Positions 1-14,800 of a DNA stretch of 64,000 bases are shown here, piece after piece. The notes beneath the pieces were generated by a model. It saw nothing but the letters and a program-made list of their open reading frames with translations. It was not told where the DNA came from and ran no database searches. The stretch comes from Centroberyx gerrardi. Its lineage: Eukaryota > Chordata > Actinopteri > Beryciformes > Berycidae. The first letter of the stretch is position 1. Every line of letters starts with the position of its first letter. Where the stretch lies: the NCBI RefSeq assembly GCF_048128805.1, contig NC_136005.1, positions 10,276,475 to 10,340,474 on the forward strand, written 5' to 3'. The translations under genes and the position numbers were made by a program.

Positions 1-27
1 AAAAATAAATAAAAAAAGCACACTGAC

Positions 28-3000
28 CGGCAGAGGCTCCTCCTCCTCCTCCACAGTGCCGTTCTGCACAGACTCATCTCCCCCTCCGTCACTGTGGTGG
101 TGATGGTGGTGGTGCTTCTTCTTCTTTTTCTTCTCCTTCTCTTCCTTCTCCTTTTTCTGCTTCTTCTTCTTGTGCTTGGATGATTTCTTATCATAGAGAA
201 ACCCACAAGGGACAGAGGGGGAAGTGAGGGGAGGGGTGGGGGGGGATTCATTAGTTATTCAAGCAAGGCTCAAAAATGTCTGAAATGAGGTTGAAATTAG
301 AAGTTGGCATGATTATGTGGACTTCATGGCATCGACACGAGGCTGGCAACAAAGAAAATGCACTTTCTTGACTGAATCAATCATGAGAAAATGGATACTA
401 GCAGAAATACTCCTCAAAAGGCCACATTAGTGCCAGCAGGTCTGTGGCAAACCATTCAGAGAAACCTGTGTGAGTAAGAACTGCCAATATACCACATCCT
501 GTCAGGTCAGTCTGAACTGGAAGCCCTAGCAACACAGCCAAGATTTCCGTCTCGTAATTATCGCATCATCAGCGGTGACTCACAGTCTCCTCCGTCTCGG
601 TGTCTTTGGGCTCGTCAGGCTCCGAGTCTGGCGCCGTGCCAGATGCTTCCTGGGGGACGGGGGCTGCTGCTGCTACTGTTGCTGCTTCCTGTTGACACAC
701 ACACCAAACACACACACACACACACACAGATGTTTAGAAGACAGTAGCCTTCGTATATAACAGATACACTGGTTATTTGCCAGTTCTATGTCAGTAGAAG
801 TAAGTGAGGTTAGAGAGATCATTCAGTCATTCTTAAAAAAAAAGCTGATTGGCGGGACCATAGTCACAGCCTGGATGCTACTGTACGCTCTATCTTGGCC
901 TAGTTCTGTGCTGTCATGGTGGCGTGACAACCCACACAAAAACAGGTGGGGGAACAAAGGCAGGTTGAGGCGTGTCTGAAGAAGTCATGTTTCTAGGTTG
1001 GAGGCACATTTTCTTAGGGGCTGACAGCTCACATGATTAAAAACAGAGTTCGTCGAAACCTGAAGTTAAGAATCTTGACAGATCTGGTCTTTCTGAACAG
1101 ATGATAGCTACAGGTGTGATTTCGCATGAAGAGGCAGAGAAGCTGCTACACAAAGTCAGTATTGACAACACCTGAGTTGAGTGACAGAAGCTATACTGTA
1201 GTTTAATCTATTTACGTTCAGTGAATGAGGTCCCAACACCACCTGTCCGCTATAGCAGCTGTAACAGCAGTTCTATATAGGCATAAACTAAGAGCTACTG
1301 CCTGAACAAAAACCCTTAGCTAACACTTTAACAAAAATATCTACAGTTTCTTTAAATATCCTACTGAACAAAGTGGGAGTCTTCCTGTTCAATTCAAACA
1401 ATCCAGGAAGTCGATTTTCTTAAGAATTGTACTGGAAAATGTTTTTCCACGAGAAAGGTCTTCTCATTCTGTCTGTTCTGTCTATCGAGAAATGACAGAG
1501 AACAAATCTTTATCTTTATTTTGTGCGTCACATTTTCAATTTTCACTCTGAAATGAGTCAACGACGAGTAAAATGACCCCGACCCTGCTTCTGAGAAATG
1601 TTTTTGAATTGTGTCTAAGGTGATTTCTGTGTCTAGGTGTACGGTTGTCAAACAAAAAAGGTCTAGAGGAGACAAAGACAAGCACAACCCCATATGTGGT
1701 CATGGGAGAAGCAGTCAGAGAACACATGTGGTGATACAGTGGCGACAGCAACAACAGGAACTGACTCTAGGCCAGATTCCAGGGAGTCTCAGGCACCCTC
1801 TGCTCGCCTGTCAACACCACCAACACAACAATAACAACAAACAACTACTTTGACCTCACAACCGACACGACACCCAGCGAGCAAAACAAAAGCTGAGGAA
1901 GAGAACCACTGGCGTTGTGAGACATACACACACACATACATGCCAGACGAAAAGAAAAAGGCTGGAGAATGAAGAGAGGAAAGGGTTAGGTGACCTGTGA
2001 AAGAGAGGAAGTTGTGTCAAAAATGTGAGAAGCGTGGAAGCGGAGGAAAAACAAGTGAGCCATAGTGAGAGGCAATAGAGGGAGAACGCATGGCCAAAGT
2101 GCTGCAAGCCGACACATGAGGTAGATCGAGGAGACATGGAAATAACAACGAGGAGTGTGCACACGGGTGAGGAGAGGGGGAGAAAAGAGAGAGAGAGAGG
2201 GGGGACTCAACCTGGGAGTTAGAGGGCACTGGAGCGTTTGAGAGCCAGAAATCCAAATCCGAAACCTACAACAGGGAGGGAGGGAGAGGAGGGCGAGCAG
2301 GTGAGAGGGTGAGGGGCACACAGGTTCTACATCTTCCTAATATTCATGAAAATGGATACAGAGGATTACACTGTTTCTATTTCATGAATAAATCAAGTAT
2401 TTGGCGAGAGACTACACAGAGCCGGCTAAGAGGAAACTGATACTTGACTTGATCACTAGAGCCGATTGAAAGCGAGGCTGGGAAGAAGCAATGGAAGTGT
2501 GGAGTCAATGAAAATGATTAAAGCAATGCGTCTGCTGGTAACTTTTCAGCAAGAACTTTGCCCTCCCATTTAATAATAATCAACAGGCTATTCTTTAGCA
2601 TTGTTTGATAATGAATTTTTTATCAGAATTCTGGGCCAAGTGAGATCTTAGGTGTGAACTCTGTTGCTAGGCAGGAAACAGCCTCGCTCCTCCCTTTCTG
2701 ACGGCATACCTCAGCGCTGGTGGAGGTGGGCGGTGCTGCCACCTCATTGGTCTCTTCCGATTGGACCGCAGGCTCGTCCGGCTGACCCCCCAGAAGATCC
2801 TCCCCTTCCTCGTGTTTGTGTTTCTTCTTCTTCTTCTCCTCTTTGCTCTTCTGCGGAAACAGGAGAATAAATTCCGCCCCGTGTCAGCGAGGTCGGAAAC
2901 GCGACGGCTGAGTCATCATGTGATGACGGCTGTCAGCTCCTAGTTGTTCTCCCCCTCCTGTGCCCTCGTTCAACCCCCCGCCATAAATCTGCTTTACTGG

Positions 3001-4592
3001 TTTCAATAATCAGTCTTATTAGAATGACAGATTGAGGGGAACGAGGTTACCAGGAAGAACGGATCATATCCCTAGTGGTGAAAAAGGCATCTCTCACCCT
3101 TACCTTCCTATCCTTCTCTTTGTCCTTCTTCTTCTCTTTCTTCTCTTTGCTGCTCTTCTTCTTGGGCTCCTGTGGGGCGGCACTCTCTGTGTCTCCGTCT
3201 TCTGCTGGGCTTTTCGGGGCCTCTGTGGGACGGTGTGACCTGACCGGTAGCTTCTCACTGTCTGCCAGGGGCCTGGAAACACAAACATGCACAGATAAAC
3301 CTTGGCTCTAGGTTGGAGGAAAACCACGAGGTAACATTGGTCAACATGGAGCCACTGGCATCGTCCAAACAGTCTTTTACTAGCTTCCTTTCCTTGGAAT
3401 ACATTCGTCAGTGACTACTCATCTGTCAGGAAAGGTCAGAGGAGGGTTGTAGTATTAAGATACGGCCATCCGCTCTTTTCAAGCACATACTCTGCATTGT
3501 GCAGCAGGCAGCTCTCATTCAAAGCGTTGAGTTAAGCCATTCCTCAGACAGAGCTTGGAGTGTTGGACATTCCCAGACAGCTAGAGACTACACTAAATTC
3601 CTCCATATTGAACTGATAAGAGCTGTCAGCTTTATTTTCCCAAGCCAGACCCTTCAGAGCAGTAACTCTGTGCACTGTAGCCCCCTGCTGGCTGTCCTCT
3701 ATAAAGACTGCATTACAGTTGTCTGTCATTACCCCAAAGTGTATACTACTCACTCTCCAGTTAGTGATTAACCTATTTCTTTCAGTGGAGATCTCCACTG
3801 TTAGGAATTTCTTAGTCTAAATCTAGGGCTTGACCCATGCCCATTAAACTGGTCTTAAATTATTTAAAATCATAGAGTTTCTGCTATGTCGTAATTTCCA
3901 CCTAAGGCAGGTAAAGATCGCCCACTTCAACAGAAGGGCTGGTGAGAGTTTGGAGGCATAGCAAGTCTAACACGATCAACTGAGGAGGATCTGGGGACTG
4001 AGAGCAGCAAGGCTACAGGACCTAAGTCCTGGGCTGGGTTTCCTCAAAGCATGGTAATGATAAGATTATGTTTGCCAAGGGCAGTAAGTGCCAAGATGCT
4101 TCTGGGAAACTCATCCAGGAGTGCGGGTGGTGAAACATGAGGTCTTGAGAACATCAGCAGTGGCCAGTTAAAGATCAACTTTCTCCATTAAACTTATGAT
4201 TTTTTTTTTTTTTTTTTTTTTTTTATAAATCAAACAGAAATCTTCTGTCAAAAGGAGAACTCTTTTCTCTGGCCCTTGTTACAGTAAGTGTAAGGAAAAT
4301 CATACTAGCAAGTTAGTAAGTATACCAACACTGTTTCTGTAGATACACAGAGTAGTATGCTGCTGATATTGTCAAGCTATTGTTAAGGTAGAGGTTTCAA
4401 ACAAAGTAGTAGGGTAAGATACAAGGGATATTGGATATTGCAGTAGGTCAAAGGCTACAATTTCCTGAGTGAGAGATATGAAAGAGAAAGAAGATTGAGA
4501 TAAAAAAAAAAAAAGACGGAAAGGGCAGGCAAAAACAGGAACCAGGCACTGCACCCAGATGAGGAAAGAAAGGACAGCTATGTTAGTGGGAG

Positions 4593-4630
<38 letters not shown>

Positions 4631-7600
4631 GAGAGAGAGAGAGAGAGAGACAGAGAAAGAGAGAGAGACATGGCAATCCATCTACAGTCAGAGCCCAGGT
4701 CCTGTGGCTGGGGTGCTACTCACCTGCGCCCAGCCGACGCCACCAAGCTGCCCAGACAGAGAGGCAGTAATGGGTGTGTGAATGCATAGAAGAGAGGAAG
4801 CAGAAAGCAGAGCACCATGAGAAGGAGGGACTGAGTGTGGAGAGGGCCAGGACAACCACATCCTCCATCACACTGCAGCCAGGAAGCTTATCAGGGATAA
4901 ATATAACTCAGGCTGAGACAATATCATTTCATAGCAGCTAAAAAAACAAACAACACAAGTTACGCCTCCTGTGTTCCTCGGCTACAGCTCTGGGCCGAAC
5001 ATGTTTGCTGTTGCCCATCGCAGGTTCAGTGATTGGTTAATTAGCTCAATCACATATGCAAGGGCTGGGTTTCAACAGCAACTTCCAAATGATTTGCTAA
5101 AATGAAGGTTGAACGTGGACTCACTTGTCCAGGTCTATGTCCAGGGCTTTGTGAGGGTCGTTGGGGTCTTTGTCATCGTCGTCACTGGGTAAGGCATTCT
5201 GAAGCAGGCAGAAAGTGGAATCATCAATAAAACAGACTTAATATCTATCTAAATACCATTTCAATTAACTGCTTTTCAATCTATAATGAGAATGTAAACA
5301 TATCGTGAAGAAATCTGTAGAGATAATGACTTCCAGTCTCTGAGCCGAGGAACCGATTAACTAAGCATTCAGCAGTCAATGGTTTTGTTATTTAATTCTG
5401 ACTGAGATGTCCAGAGTCATTAAGTTTCTTAGAGTAGGAATATTGTGCTAGGATCAATAGTAAGGTCACAATAGGGTATAAACAGCGGTATGATTTAAAG
5501 GGAAACACCAATCAATTTAAGAATTCCTATATGTTATTGCTCATTTGGGTAAGCTATAACAACAACAAAACAAGGGCTGGGGGGACAAGATAAGAAAAAA
5601 AAAATCAATACAGCAGCACATCATTTTATTTTTTGATTCAGAAGATCCTGAGTGCATTTTGAATCCAAAAACTAGAAGGCGTAAGATGACCTTAATAAAA
5701 ACAATGTCATTGTTTACTTATAAAATTGTTTACAGTGACATTATTTACATTTAATTTGCCTCATAATGAGGAAAGAAAATATATTACAAATTTTTTTTTT
5801 TGCTCAATTTGTCCCCTAAACCATAGCAATGATGCATATAATCATAGATCACAATGTTAAAAAGATGCACAGTATAGTTTGTATCAATTCACTGCAAATT
5901 TCAGTCACATATTACGTACGTAAAACCAATACTGTGTGATGTATTGAAATCAAACAGATTTTACTAATATGGGGTCAATCAAATCGCATGATGAGACTTA
6001 ATACATGACAATATTACAAGTTTGAGTCATATTCCTTACGTTTCCGGCTTTGGGAGAGTGTTGTCAATGTTGACAACATATATAAAAATCATAGTGATGT
6101 CTACGCCACTCCAGCCTACCTCTGGCATCTCCTCGGTAACAATGTCCACCATGTGCGCAGGCGTGATGTCCTCCTCGCTCTCCGGGCCCGAATCATGTTT
6201 CCTCCCTCGTCCGCTGCGCTTCTCTTTCCTCTTCTTCTTCTCCTTCTTCTTCTTCTCCGCCCTCTCCTTCTGCCGGCGCTCCTCCTCCAGCTTCACGTAC
6301 TGGTCAGACATAGGCAGACCTGAGGCAGAAGAGGAATCAGAGGGGAAGTCTGACAGATGTTAAAAGACAAATATGCAATAAGTCATATTTGATATTTGTA
6401 AAAGACAAACATGAAAAAGGAGAGTGAGAGAAAGTAGCAGAGGAGAAGGAAGAATAGATCACGGGAGGAAGATAAAAAAAAAAAGAATAGTGCTATTTAG
6501 TTCACTGAACCTTGACAATTTCTTCATTGCTACTGTGACATCTGCCAAGATGGCAGTAGATGAATCAGTTTTGATTTTGGCATTATTTTAAGAGTGGTGA
6601 GTGTGAGATGAGTGTGAGATGAGTGTGTTTTGTGGTGGTGTTGGGTCAATCTGAACCACCTGGGACTTTGAGAGGCACACTGAGGTCAATCTGCACGACT
6701 GGGATGTGCTCCACTCCAGGGGCGTCCTGGTACACCTACACAGAAGACACATTCATTTAGAACATCACTTGCACAAAACACACAAGAAGAAATATTACTT
6801 TTTACACTGCATACATAATCAGACCTACACATGAGTTTTATTTCTGGGCTCTTAAATTTGAATGCTGTCCAGTTTTAAACAGATTGGATTAAACAATGAC
6901 ATTTATGCACACAGAATGGAATATAGCATAGTTGTTTTGGCGATCCTACCTTCTGAGAGGATGGGGAGGCCTTGATGTAGAATGGGTTGTTGGCTTGCTC
7001 CTGCTTTCTGGCTTCTCTCCTCTGGGAAGAAAACAACAGTTAAGGCACAGGGCCCCTACATCAATCAATTAATGAGGGCAAAGCCTAACTCAGTTGTAGC
7101 ATGAGAGGGGATCGACATGGGAAGACTGATTCACTCATATTAGGACTCTGAGAAGGTCATGTTGTTTTGGAGATTAGGGCTGCAAATGACAATCACATTT
7201 AATCATTTTTGCATCTTATATCAACAGCTTAACCATTTCCAATTACAAGTGGCATTAAAGTGAAATGAAATGTTCCCATAATTAATATATTGAATTAAAA
7301 ACTGTGTTTTTCCTAAAGCATTTCAGTTCGATCAAACAGAAACTCCAAGTTAAAAAAGAGAAATTCACTCTTTCTATACTGTAAATCTAAACTATTCATA
7401 AAAAATATCACTCCTTTTATTAATCGGTGCTACTATTGTCAACCAACGTACCCTTGCCAGCTCCTTCTCATCCACCTCTGTGTGGCGTGGGCGGGAGTGT
7501 TTGGGCTCCTCCTTGGCAAAAATAGCCTTGGGCTTCTCATCCTCAGACTCGCTCTCAGACGGAGGCTCGTTGATCCAGGCATCCAAGTCCAGACTGCACA

Positions 7601-8812
7601 AACACAAACTCAGTTACGCCTCACTGATCAGGGCTCCCAAGCAGAGATGCATGAGTGTACCAGTGTTTTTAGCTATTCTTGCTGGTAGACTGCAATAAAC
7701 AGATTTAGGTTTAGGATAAAGACAAGCGCCTTGGATTTTATGCGACATGATCAGCAATGCAGTCATGTCAAACCATGTAATAATGTAGCTTCATTGACTG
7801 TAATGTCTAAAAGCCTATTTTACTGGCTATGAAATTAAACAGTATAGCTTACATCCTGGGTTTCTCCAAGGTGGTCCTCTGTAAGTGGATGCTCCATTTA
7901 TTGCTACACTAGTCAATGCATTCCAAGGATAAAATGGTCAGTTAGAGCTTAAAACCCAGTGCCTGCTGCCTTGTGAACAAGCCAGTTTCCATTCCCACTG
8001 TCGGACCACACACTCCCCAACGACAAACACGCTAGTTACATCACCACATCCCCCTCCACATCTCAACCACTGAAAGGTATCATGGAGCAATTTTTGTTAT
8101 TGTTGAAGTCACTGCCAGCTCATATATTCAGCAACACCATTTCATATGTGGACTAAACCATTTTCTGGTTGAACTGCAAATTATTGAAATTAACATCATT
8201 TTTCCCTGCCTGTTGCTCCTGAAGCTCCTGTGGATTGATAATGTCCAGGAGGGTATGTCAAAATACTTAGGAGTAGGCCTGTGCCAATACGAAAATGTCA
8301 TAGTACGATTATCTTGGCCAAAATGATCTCCATATACGATATTATCCCGATAATTATTAATAAGATGAAAACCTTAAAAACAGTACTGTGATATGCTTAC
8401 TTTACTTATGCTTTATACGTTACTTATAACAACTAATTTATCACATCAATCACAAGACTTTTCTCTTTTTTAAACATGTTTTAATGTAAGACTGTGGAAC
8501 ATATGTAAAATATTTATGTAAAATATTGACTTTTTGCATTTGTTATTAAGCCTAACAAGTTTGCAGTTATTGTGGTGGTCACAGTAATAAAAATTAGGGG
8601 CAATTATTGTTTTTTACTGCAATATATAGTAATACCGGTTACTGTCCCATCCCTACTTAGGAGCAGTGAACAAGTCTGATGTACAGTCCCATCTGAAATC
8701 CAGAAAAAAACACTTGACACTCATGTCTTAAGCAGGACAGTACACAAGAGACTGATTACACTTTATGTCCCAGGTAGCCACGCTTTGATTCTAAACCAAG
8801 AGGATGGATGGG

Positions 8813-8853
<41 letters not shown>

Positions 8854-11800
8854 ATGCACTGAGCCAACTCACCCCTCGGGGACAGGCACTTTCTTCTGCG
8901 CCTTGGGGGCTACGGGGTTGAGTTCTCCGGCGAACAGGGCATTGACCTCCTCAGCCACTTCCACGTCCTTCTGCTGCAGTTTCTGGATGTACTTGACCAG
9001 CTGCAGTATGCATGATGCCTGCGGACGAGATGGGAGGGGAAGCAGACATGTTGGTTAGCAGCAGTACTGATCAGATTTGCATGTAGTGTAATCTAATCAG
9101 GTAGACTCTGCCAGTCCGAGGTCAAGGCTGGAATAAATGTACAGGATATTGCCTTAGCGATACTGGTGCAGAGATCTACTGCCAAAACACAGTTTCACAG
9201 TACAATACTGACACACATGGTGCAGGGACAACAGGACTACATATACCATGCAAAGAGACAACGCAAGACACACTATGAGCACTGCTTAATAGAGAACCAC
9301 CTTGGAGAAATCCTCGGTACTGTTTAAATCCAAAGCCTTCTAAGGTCAGTTCACACCAAGCATGTTTGGAGTGGTTTATTCAAGCTCTGGGGCAATAACT
9401 CCTTAAGTTTGCTTCATTTGGTAAGAAGAATGGCATTTGAACTTGGGTGGCACCAAACTACTGCACCGAGACCACCTGAAAATGCAGGTCCCTGTCCTCT
9501 TCCAAACAAACTGTAGTTCAGTTCTTTAGAAGTGGGGATGGAATCCGGGCCAACTACAGGAAACGATGCCAAAACATGTGGTTTTATAAACTGACAAATG
9601 TTGGCATCCGGTTAGCTAGCAGTTACTCATGCTTGAAAATCTTAGCATGAGAAAATTAACTGAGGACAAAGCAACTGTCTCAACTGATGCTCATATTCAG
9701 CTATTTTTTCATGTGTTCTTAACTGAACACCAGATAAGGTCAATGGCGATCACCATGTTTAGCTAAAGTCAAAGGACTGTGGAATGACTGGGGAATGGGA
9801 TTTGTTTTGACGTCCCCGCTGCCAAAATCTCTCATCTCGCAGGCTGGCAGGTTACCAAAACGCTGTCCAATAAACTCACAACTTGTGGGTCGATGCAATT
9901 TTGGTTTACAAGCTTGTAATTGGGCAGTGTGAACCTAAACAAACCAAATACAAAAATGCAACAAAAGGTAACTTTTCCACTGCTGTTCGGACCAAAGCAA
10001 ACCAACAGTAGATGTGATCGCACCCTTAGACATTGCAGTCAAGCTATATTATTACATGATTTGACATGACTGGGTGTCTAATCATGTTGATATATGGACA
10101 GTAAACTATCTGACTATGTATCATCCACTAAATGTTTGTGAGTGCTGCTCCTCCTCTGTCTTACCCTCTCCTGCACCTCCAGGTTGGCGCTCTGGACAAA
10201 GAGCGGCAGCCTGTCGATCATCAGCTGGCTGGTTTCCTGTGCGGCCGTGCCGTCCGTGTTCCCCTCCTGGCTCCTCAGCACAGTGGCAAACAGCTTGGCT
10301 GCGTTCTGCACGTACACCGCCTGGATGTGGCCCGGCAGGGTGGCCACCTTGGGCCGCAGCATGGCCTCCAGCGTCTGCATGGGGTTCTCCAGGTGTCTAA
10401 GGAGGGGAGGAGGATGATTTAGAGAAAGGTCTGACTGAGACCCGTTCTGGATCAAAATATTGATACAGGGCTCCCAGTGTGGCCTTGTAGGACCGGTATA
10501 TTCCTATTCCTATAAATTGACCCATTTGTAAAATTATATCAAATTCCCTGACTTTCCCCTTGTGGAATACATGTCTCAAAATTATATGATATTCCTGAAA
10601 TTCTGACTAGTGGGAACCCTGATACATTTAAAATTGGAATTGGAAGCACAAAGGGAAGGAATTTTCTTTCATTTATGTGTCATCCTCAGCTAAGATAGCA
10701 CTCCAGTGGTGCACATGTTTCCTTTGAGTGGTACAAAGACAACATGAGTTTCATTCAGTCCAATTTGGAGAGGACAGATTAACCTTGCTGGGTATATAAA
10801 GAATATAGAGAATTGTGTAAACTGTCAATCACATTCGCCAACATGTAGTTGGATGATAAGGCAGGAGGACGACACAGAGGTGGGAAACAGGATGTTTGAG
10901 CCAAGCTGTCAATCATCTTCCTGTGGATTCATTGTTATGGACAACTGGGGGCTGAGAGCCTTGGGATATCTCATTACTGTCATAATACACTCATGAAATT
11001 TTTACTATAGGTCAGCCAATCTCTCCCCTCAGACTGTGTACAGGACAGAAAATACTGCCTGAGGGAGAGCGCTCACTGCTTGGTTGCACATATCTTTTCC
11101 TAAGAGTGAATGTGTGTGCATTCCAATGGGAGAAATCTACGTACTCTGAGAACTCGCCACAGATCCAGGCTGCGGCGTACAGCACTTCACAGATGCCGTT
11201 GCGCTGCGTGTTGCCGGTCAGCAGGTGGGCGTTGTCCAGCAGAGTGGCCATCTGGGCCACAGCGAAGGCCCGGATGGCCTTGACCCGGATGGCCACATCC
11301 AGCATTTGAGAGGCGATGAGGTGGCCGTGCCGCGTGCCTTCTAATCGGGTCAGCTCCACCAGGATACTGATGTACCTGCAAAACGGATACGGAGGTGTAT
11401 GGTTACATATGTAGTGGAAAATTAACACCAGATAAAACAAATTAACACAAATGCACCCCAATCAATACTTCAATAATATACTCTGTAAACAAAACAGGGA
11501 CAATTGCATAGAAATAACTGTCTGACAACAATGTAAGGCAATGTAAGAGTAACTGGCTGAGGGACTGACCATTCAAAGTTGGTGATGTACTGGTAGTTGC
11601 TCTGGCTACAGATGTCGATGATCTTGGTGAGCAGTTCGTCTCTGTAGGTGGTCCCTTCTGCTTTGTCCACATGCAGCATCAGCTTCTTCACAATCTCCAT
11701 CAGGTTCTTTTTGGATACCTGGGGGCAGCAAACACCAGTTCAACAATTTGTACAACATTTTGTTCCATTTTAAATAAATGAATGGAAATCTAATAGGAGT

Positions 11801-14800
11801 GTTTATTCACTCTTGACAGAAAAAAGCCTGAATTTCCTCAAACTTATTTTAGAACTAAGGGTGCACAACTGATTGTTTATAATCTTATATCACATTTTCT
11901 GTTTCTACAATTAATAATTGTATAATTTGGCCACATGGAAACATACAATTCAATTTTATTTCACTTAGAATCACACCTGTAGGTGTCAATAGTAACGGTA
12001 TTAATAAGCAATTAATTAATCCTGGTCCTCAAAGCATGGAGACTAATCATCATGATCACAATATCTAGCCAAGTAATAATAATGCTATAATCGCGCAGTC
12101 ATACATTGCTTTGATGGGAATACCACCAGCTGGTGATTTTTATAGCAGTGGCTGGTTGCTTTGTCTACCAGCCACCAGCAATTTTCACCCCACTGACTTC
12201 CAGTGAAAACAAGATAATTTGGCACCAAAATACTTGAGTTTGAGCCAGAACACTTAAATTGAACATTAGCCAACAAATAACAGTAGTGATGTAAAAATCT
12301 TGGCTTTGTACCATGCCATAGAGCAGGTCCAGGGCCCTCAGGCGGATGGATTCATCCTTGTCATCCAAACACTGGAGGATGAGGTCCTTGTGGGACTGCA
12401 CTGACTTGGGATGGGTCTTCAGGATCTTTGACATGGCCAGCAGGCCCAGGTACTTCACTATAACACAACATGGCCTTAGTGTCTTTGGCAATAGACATAC
12501 ATGCACTCTTGGCTCAGGTAGAGGTATGTTTACTTATATCTTATACCATCTTACATTATTCTCTGCAGTAACTACTAGGTTTGTTTGTACTTACTCCCAC
12601 TTAACTCCCATCTATCTGCATAAGCTCAGTCTTGTGCAGAAACCTCCAATCTCCTTTCATTTCACTGTAAATAACTGACAGTCTCCTATGTGTAGAAAAC
12701 ATATCATATCCCTAAGATGAAGCCAATCTACTGACAATTCAGTGTAAATGTCAAAAACTCAAAGCGGAGAAACAGGTCAAATGAGCTTTTCCTAAATTCC
12801 TGAACCTTTGGAGATGCAAGGTTTTTGCAGTACAAAGAGCTTCTTTTGCCCTCTGACCTCTCTAAATTCTCATCTTAAACTACACATCCTTACTGACAGT
12901 ATTGCCACTCTAAAAGCCCTATCTGTTCTATATAGAAAATAATGTATAAAATATTGCTAACTTAATCTAACAAGAGTCTTCCATTTGATATTCTGATAAC
13001 ATTTCATACATCAATTACACTACAAACTAAATAACACAAAGGAAAGAAACAAAACAAACACAGAACGATGGAAAGAACACACAAACACATACACATGGGA
13101 CAACACACACACGCGGACATGGAAGTTTTGTTTTTCTTCACCACCCATTTCTATCCTTGAAAGCTTTTCCTGCTCGCTTACCCAAAGGACCGACTGAAAT
13201 GCACAAATCTGCTGAATCATGTCAACCTTTCGATTATCTAGTCTGGCAGAGACAAATGCCTCTTAGGTTCCTGGATCAATACGTGAGTGTGTGTATGGTA
13301 GTGACCTTGGGGTGAGGTGAGGCTGGTCACTGCAGCAAATACAATGCACACTTGACCAGGGACACAGCCTCAGTGCAGCTGTAGGAGGCAGAATCAAACA
13401 GCCACCACCTCTCAGGCTGCCTCCACTATAGATACGCTATAGGAGCAGTTCACTGAAATGGTGTGGATGAAAGCTAAGCACTCTACAACTTGGTGTCGCT
13501 GAGCAAGGCGTAAAACATGAGATGAAATGTGAGAAGTACTAAGCAAACATTTCAAGGACCGTTTCCTAAATTGCTGCCTGCAATCGATAGAGTATTTCTT
13601 TCCAGGGTTTTTCCTGCTTATTAAAAACATTTACGCCACAATCGCACTTAATCTAAGGAGGGGGGAGTGTCGAGGTTAGAGTAGCAGGCTTGTTGCCGGT
13701 TCAAATCTCTGGCTCAGCTGGGAAAGTCTGGGTGGGGAAAGTGACTGAGAAACACTCTCCCCTCCTTGAAGTTCCCTGGAGCAAGGCACTTGACCCCCGA
13801 CTGCTGCAGTGAAGCTGCTCATTGGCCCAACAGTAGAAGTCTTTGGTTCTACTGGGCAGCTTCCAAATGGGAATGAGTGTAACTGCATGAATGCAAAATA
13901 GGATGTCGCTGAAAAAGAGCATATGTGCTCTTTTTGTTCCCGTGGATAAATAAAGTGTTAAAAAAAAAAGGCAACGCATTTATGTTTCTGCAAACCATCT
14001 GCAGGGTTCTACACAAGGATCTTGTTGCTAAAATGTATTTGCAATTCCAGAAGTATTGCAATATAAACTTTCATTGCAATTTTGATTCAGTGATGAAATG
14101 TTTCATCATCAGAGAATCACAGAGACCTTCATAGAACAGGGTAAAGCAGCATTTAGTTACATATGCATAATCATGGCATAAGTAAATGGATAGATGGAAA
14201 GAACACACAAACCTCCTCTTTGATTGGAGCAATACATTTGACGCATTAAGCATGACTGATGGGTAAGGCAGTTCACCAACAGCCACCTGAATGAAAATGT
14301 GAATTATGTTATATATTTTGTGACTTTTGCATGCATTAAATATTTGCAAACAAGGAAGGGCCTCCAACACTGCCCATTCCTTGCTCAGAGCTTCTAAAAA
14401 GGGCTTCAACAGCCTTATGTTTGTTCCTGAAGTTTGTTATTTGTTCTTAGTGAGACTATTCCCACACAAAACCCACCATCCTGGTGACGTTACCACTGAA
14501 GCCTCTCTGGGAACCAGGGAAAACCTGGTCTTTCACAGGCTTGAAATACATTAATAAATGTACATTTGCAAGTGTTTAACCTAAAGCGTGATCTTACGAG
14601 CCACCAAGAGGAGCGCTCAAGGAAAACAAAACATAGAACCCAGGTCCACAATCTGCTCTAGCCACACCACAGGGTCTAATACTAATTCTACTCTACACAC
14701 ACCACAATAAGCACGGGAGGTCCAGATAACTCGAATGGCAGGATGCATCAACCTCAGCTCCAACAGCACAGCATGAACAAACCAACCTGCCCATGCACCG

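Larger units (their letters stand above)
28..7593 (-). other. ap3d1: ap3d1 exons 17-27, delta-specific region and charged hinge
   Basis: Coding exons in transcript order: 7452-7593, 6950-7021, 6660-6735, 6120-6319, 5125-5198, 3104-3272, 2710-2850, 2212-2265, 584-688, 28-186. They encode residues 621-1017. The first four carry the delta-specific block (LDLDAWINEPPSESESEDE, then QANNPFYIKASPSSQK, then MSDQYVKLEEERRQKERAEK). The rest is a low-complexity hinge of Lys, Glu and Ser with short acidic breaks (ALDIDLDK followed by PLADSEKLPV). Exon 28-186 has a Lys-rich run followed by seven consecutive His and an acidic end. The short exons at 2212-2265 and 584-688 are in frame with good splice sites but poorly conserved in type, so they may be alternatively used. 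Confidence 0.8.

Noticed and set aside
4372-4789. Ser/Leu-rich and Arg/Glu/Asp-rich open frames
   Set aside because: They are translations of the GA/GACA microsatellite in an ap3d1 intron.
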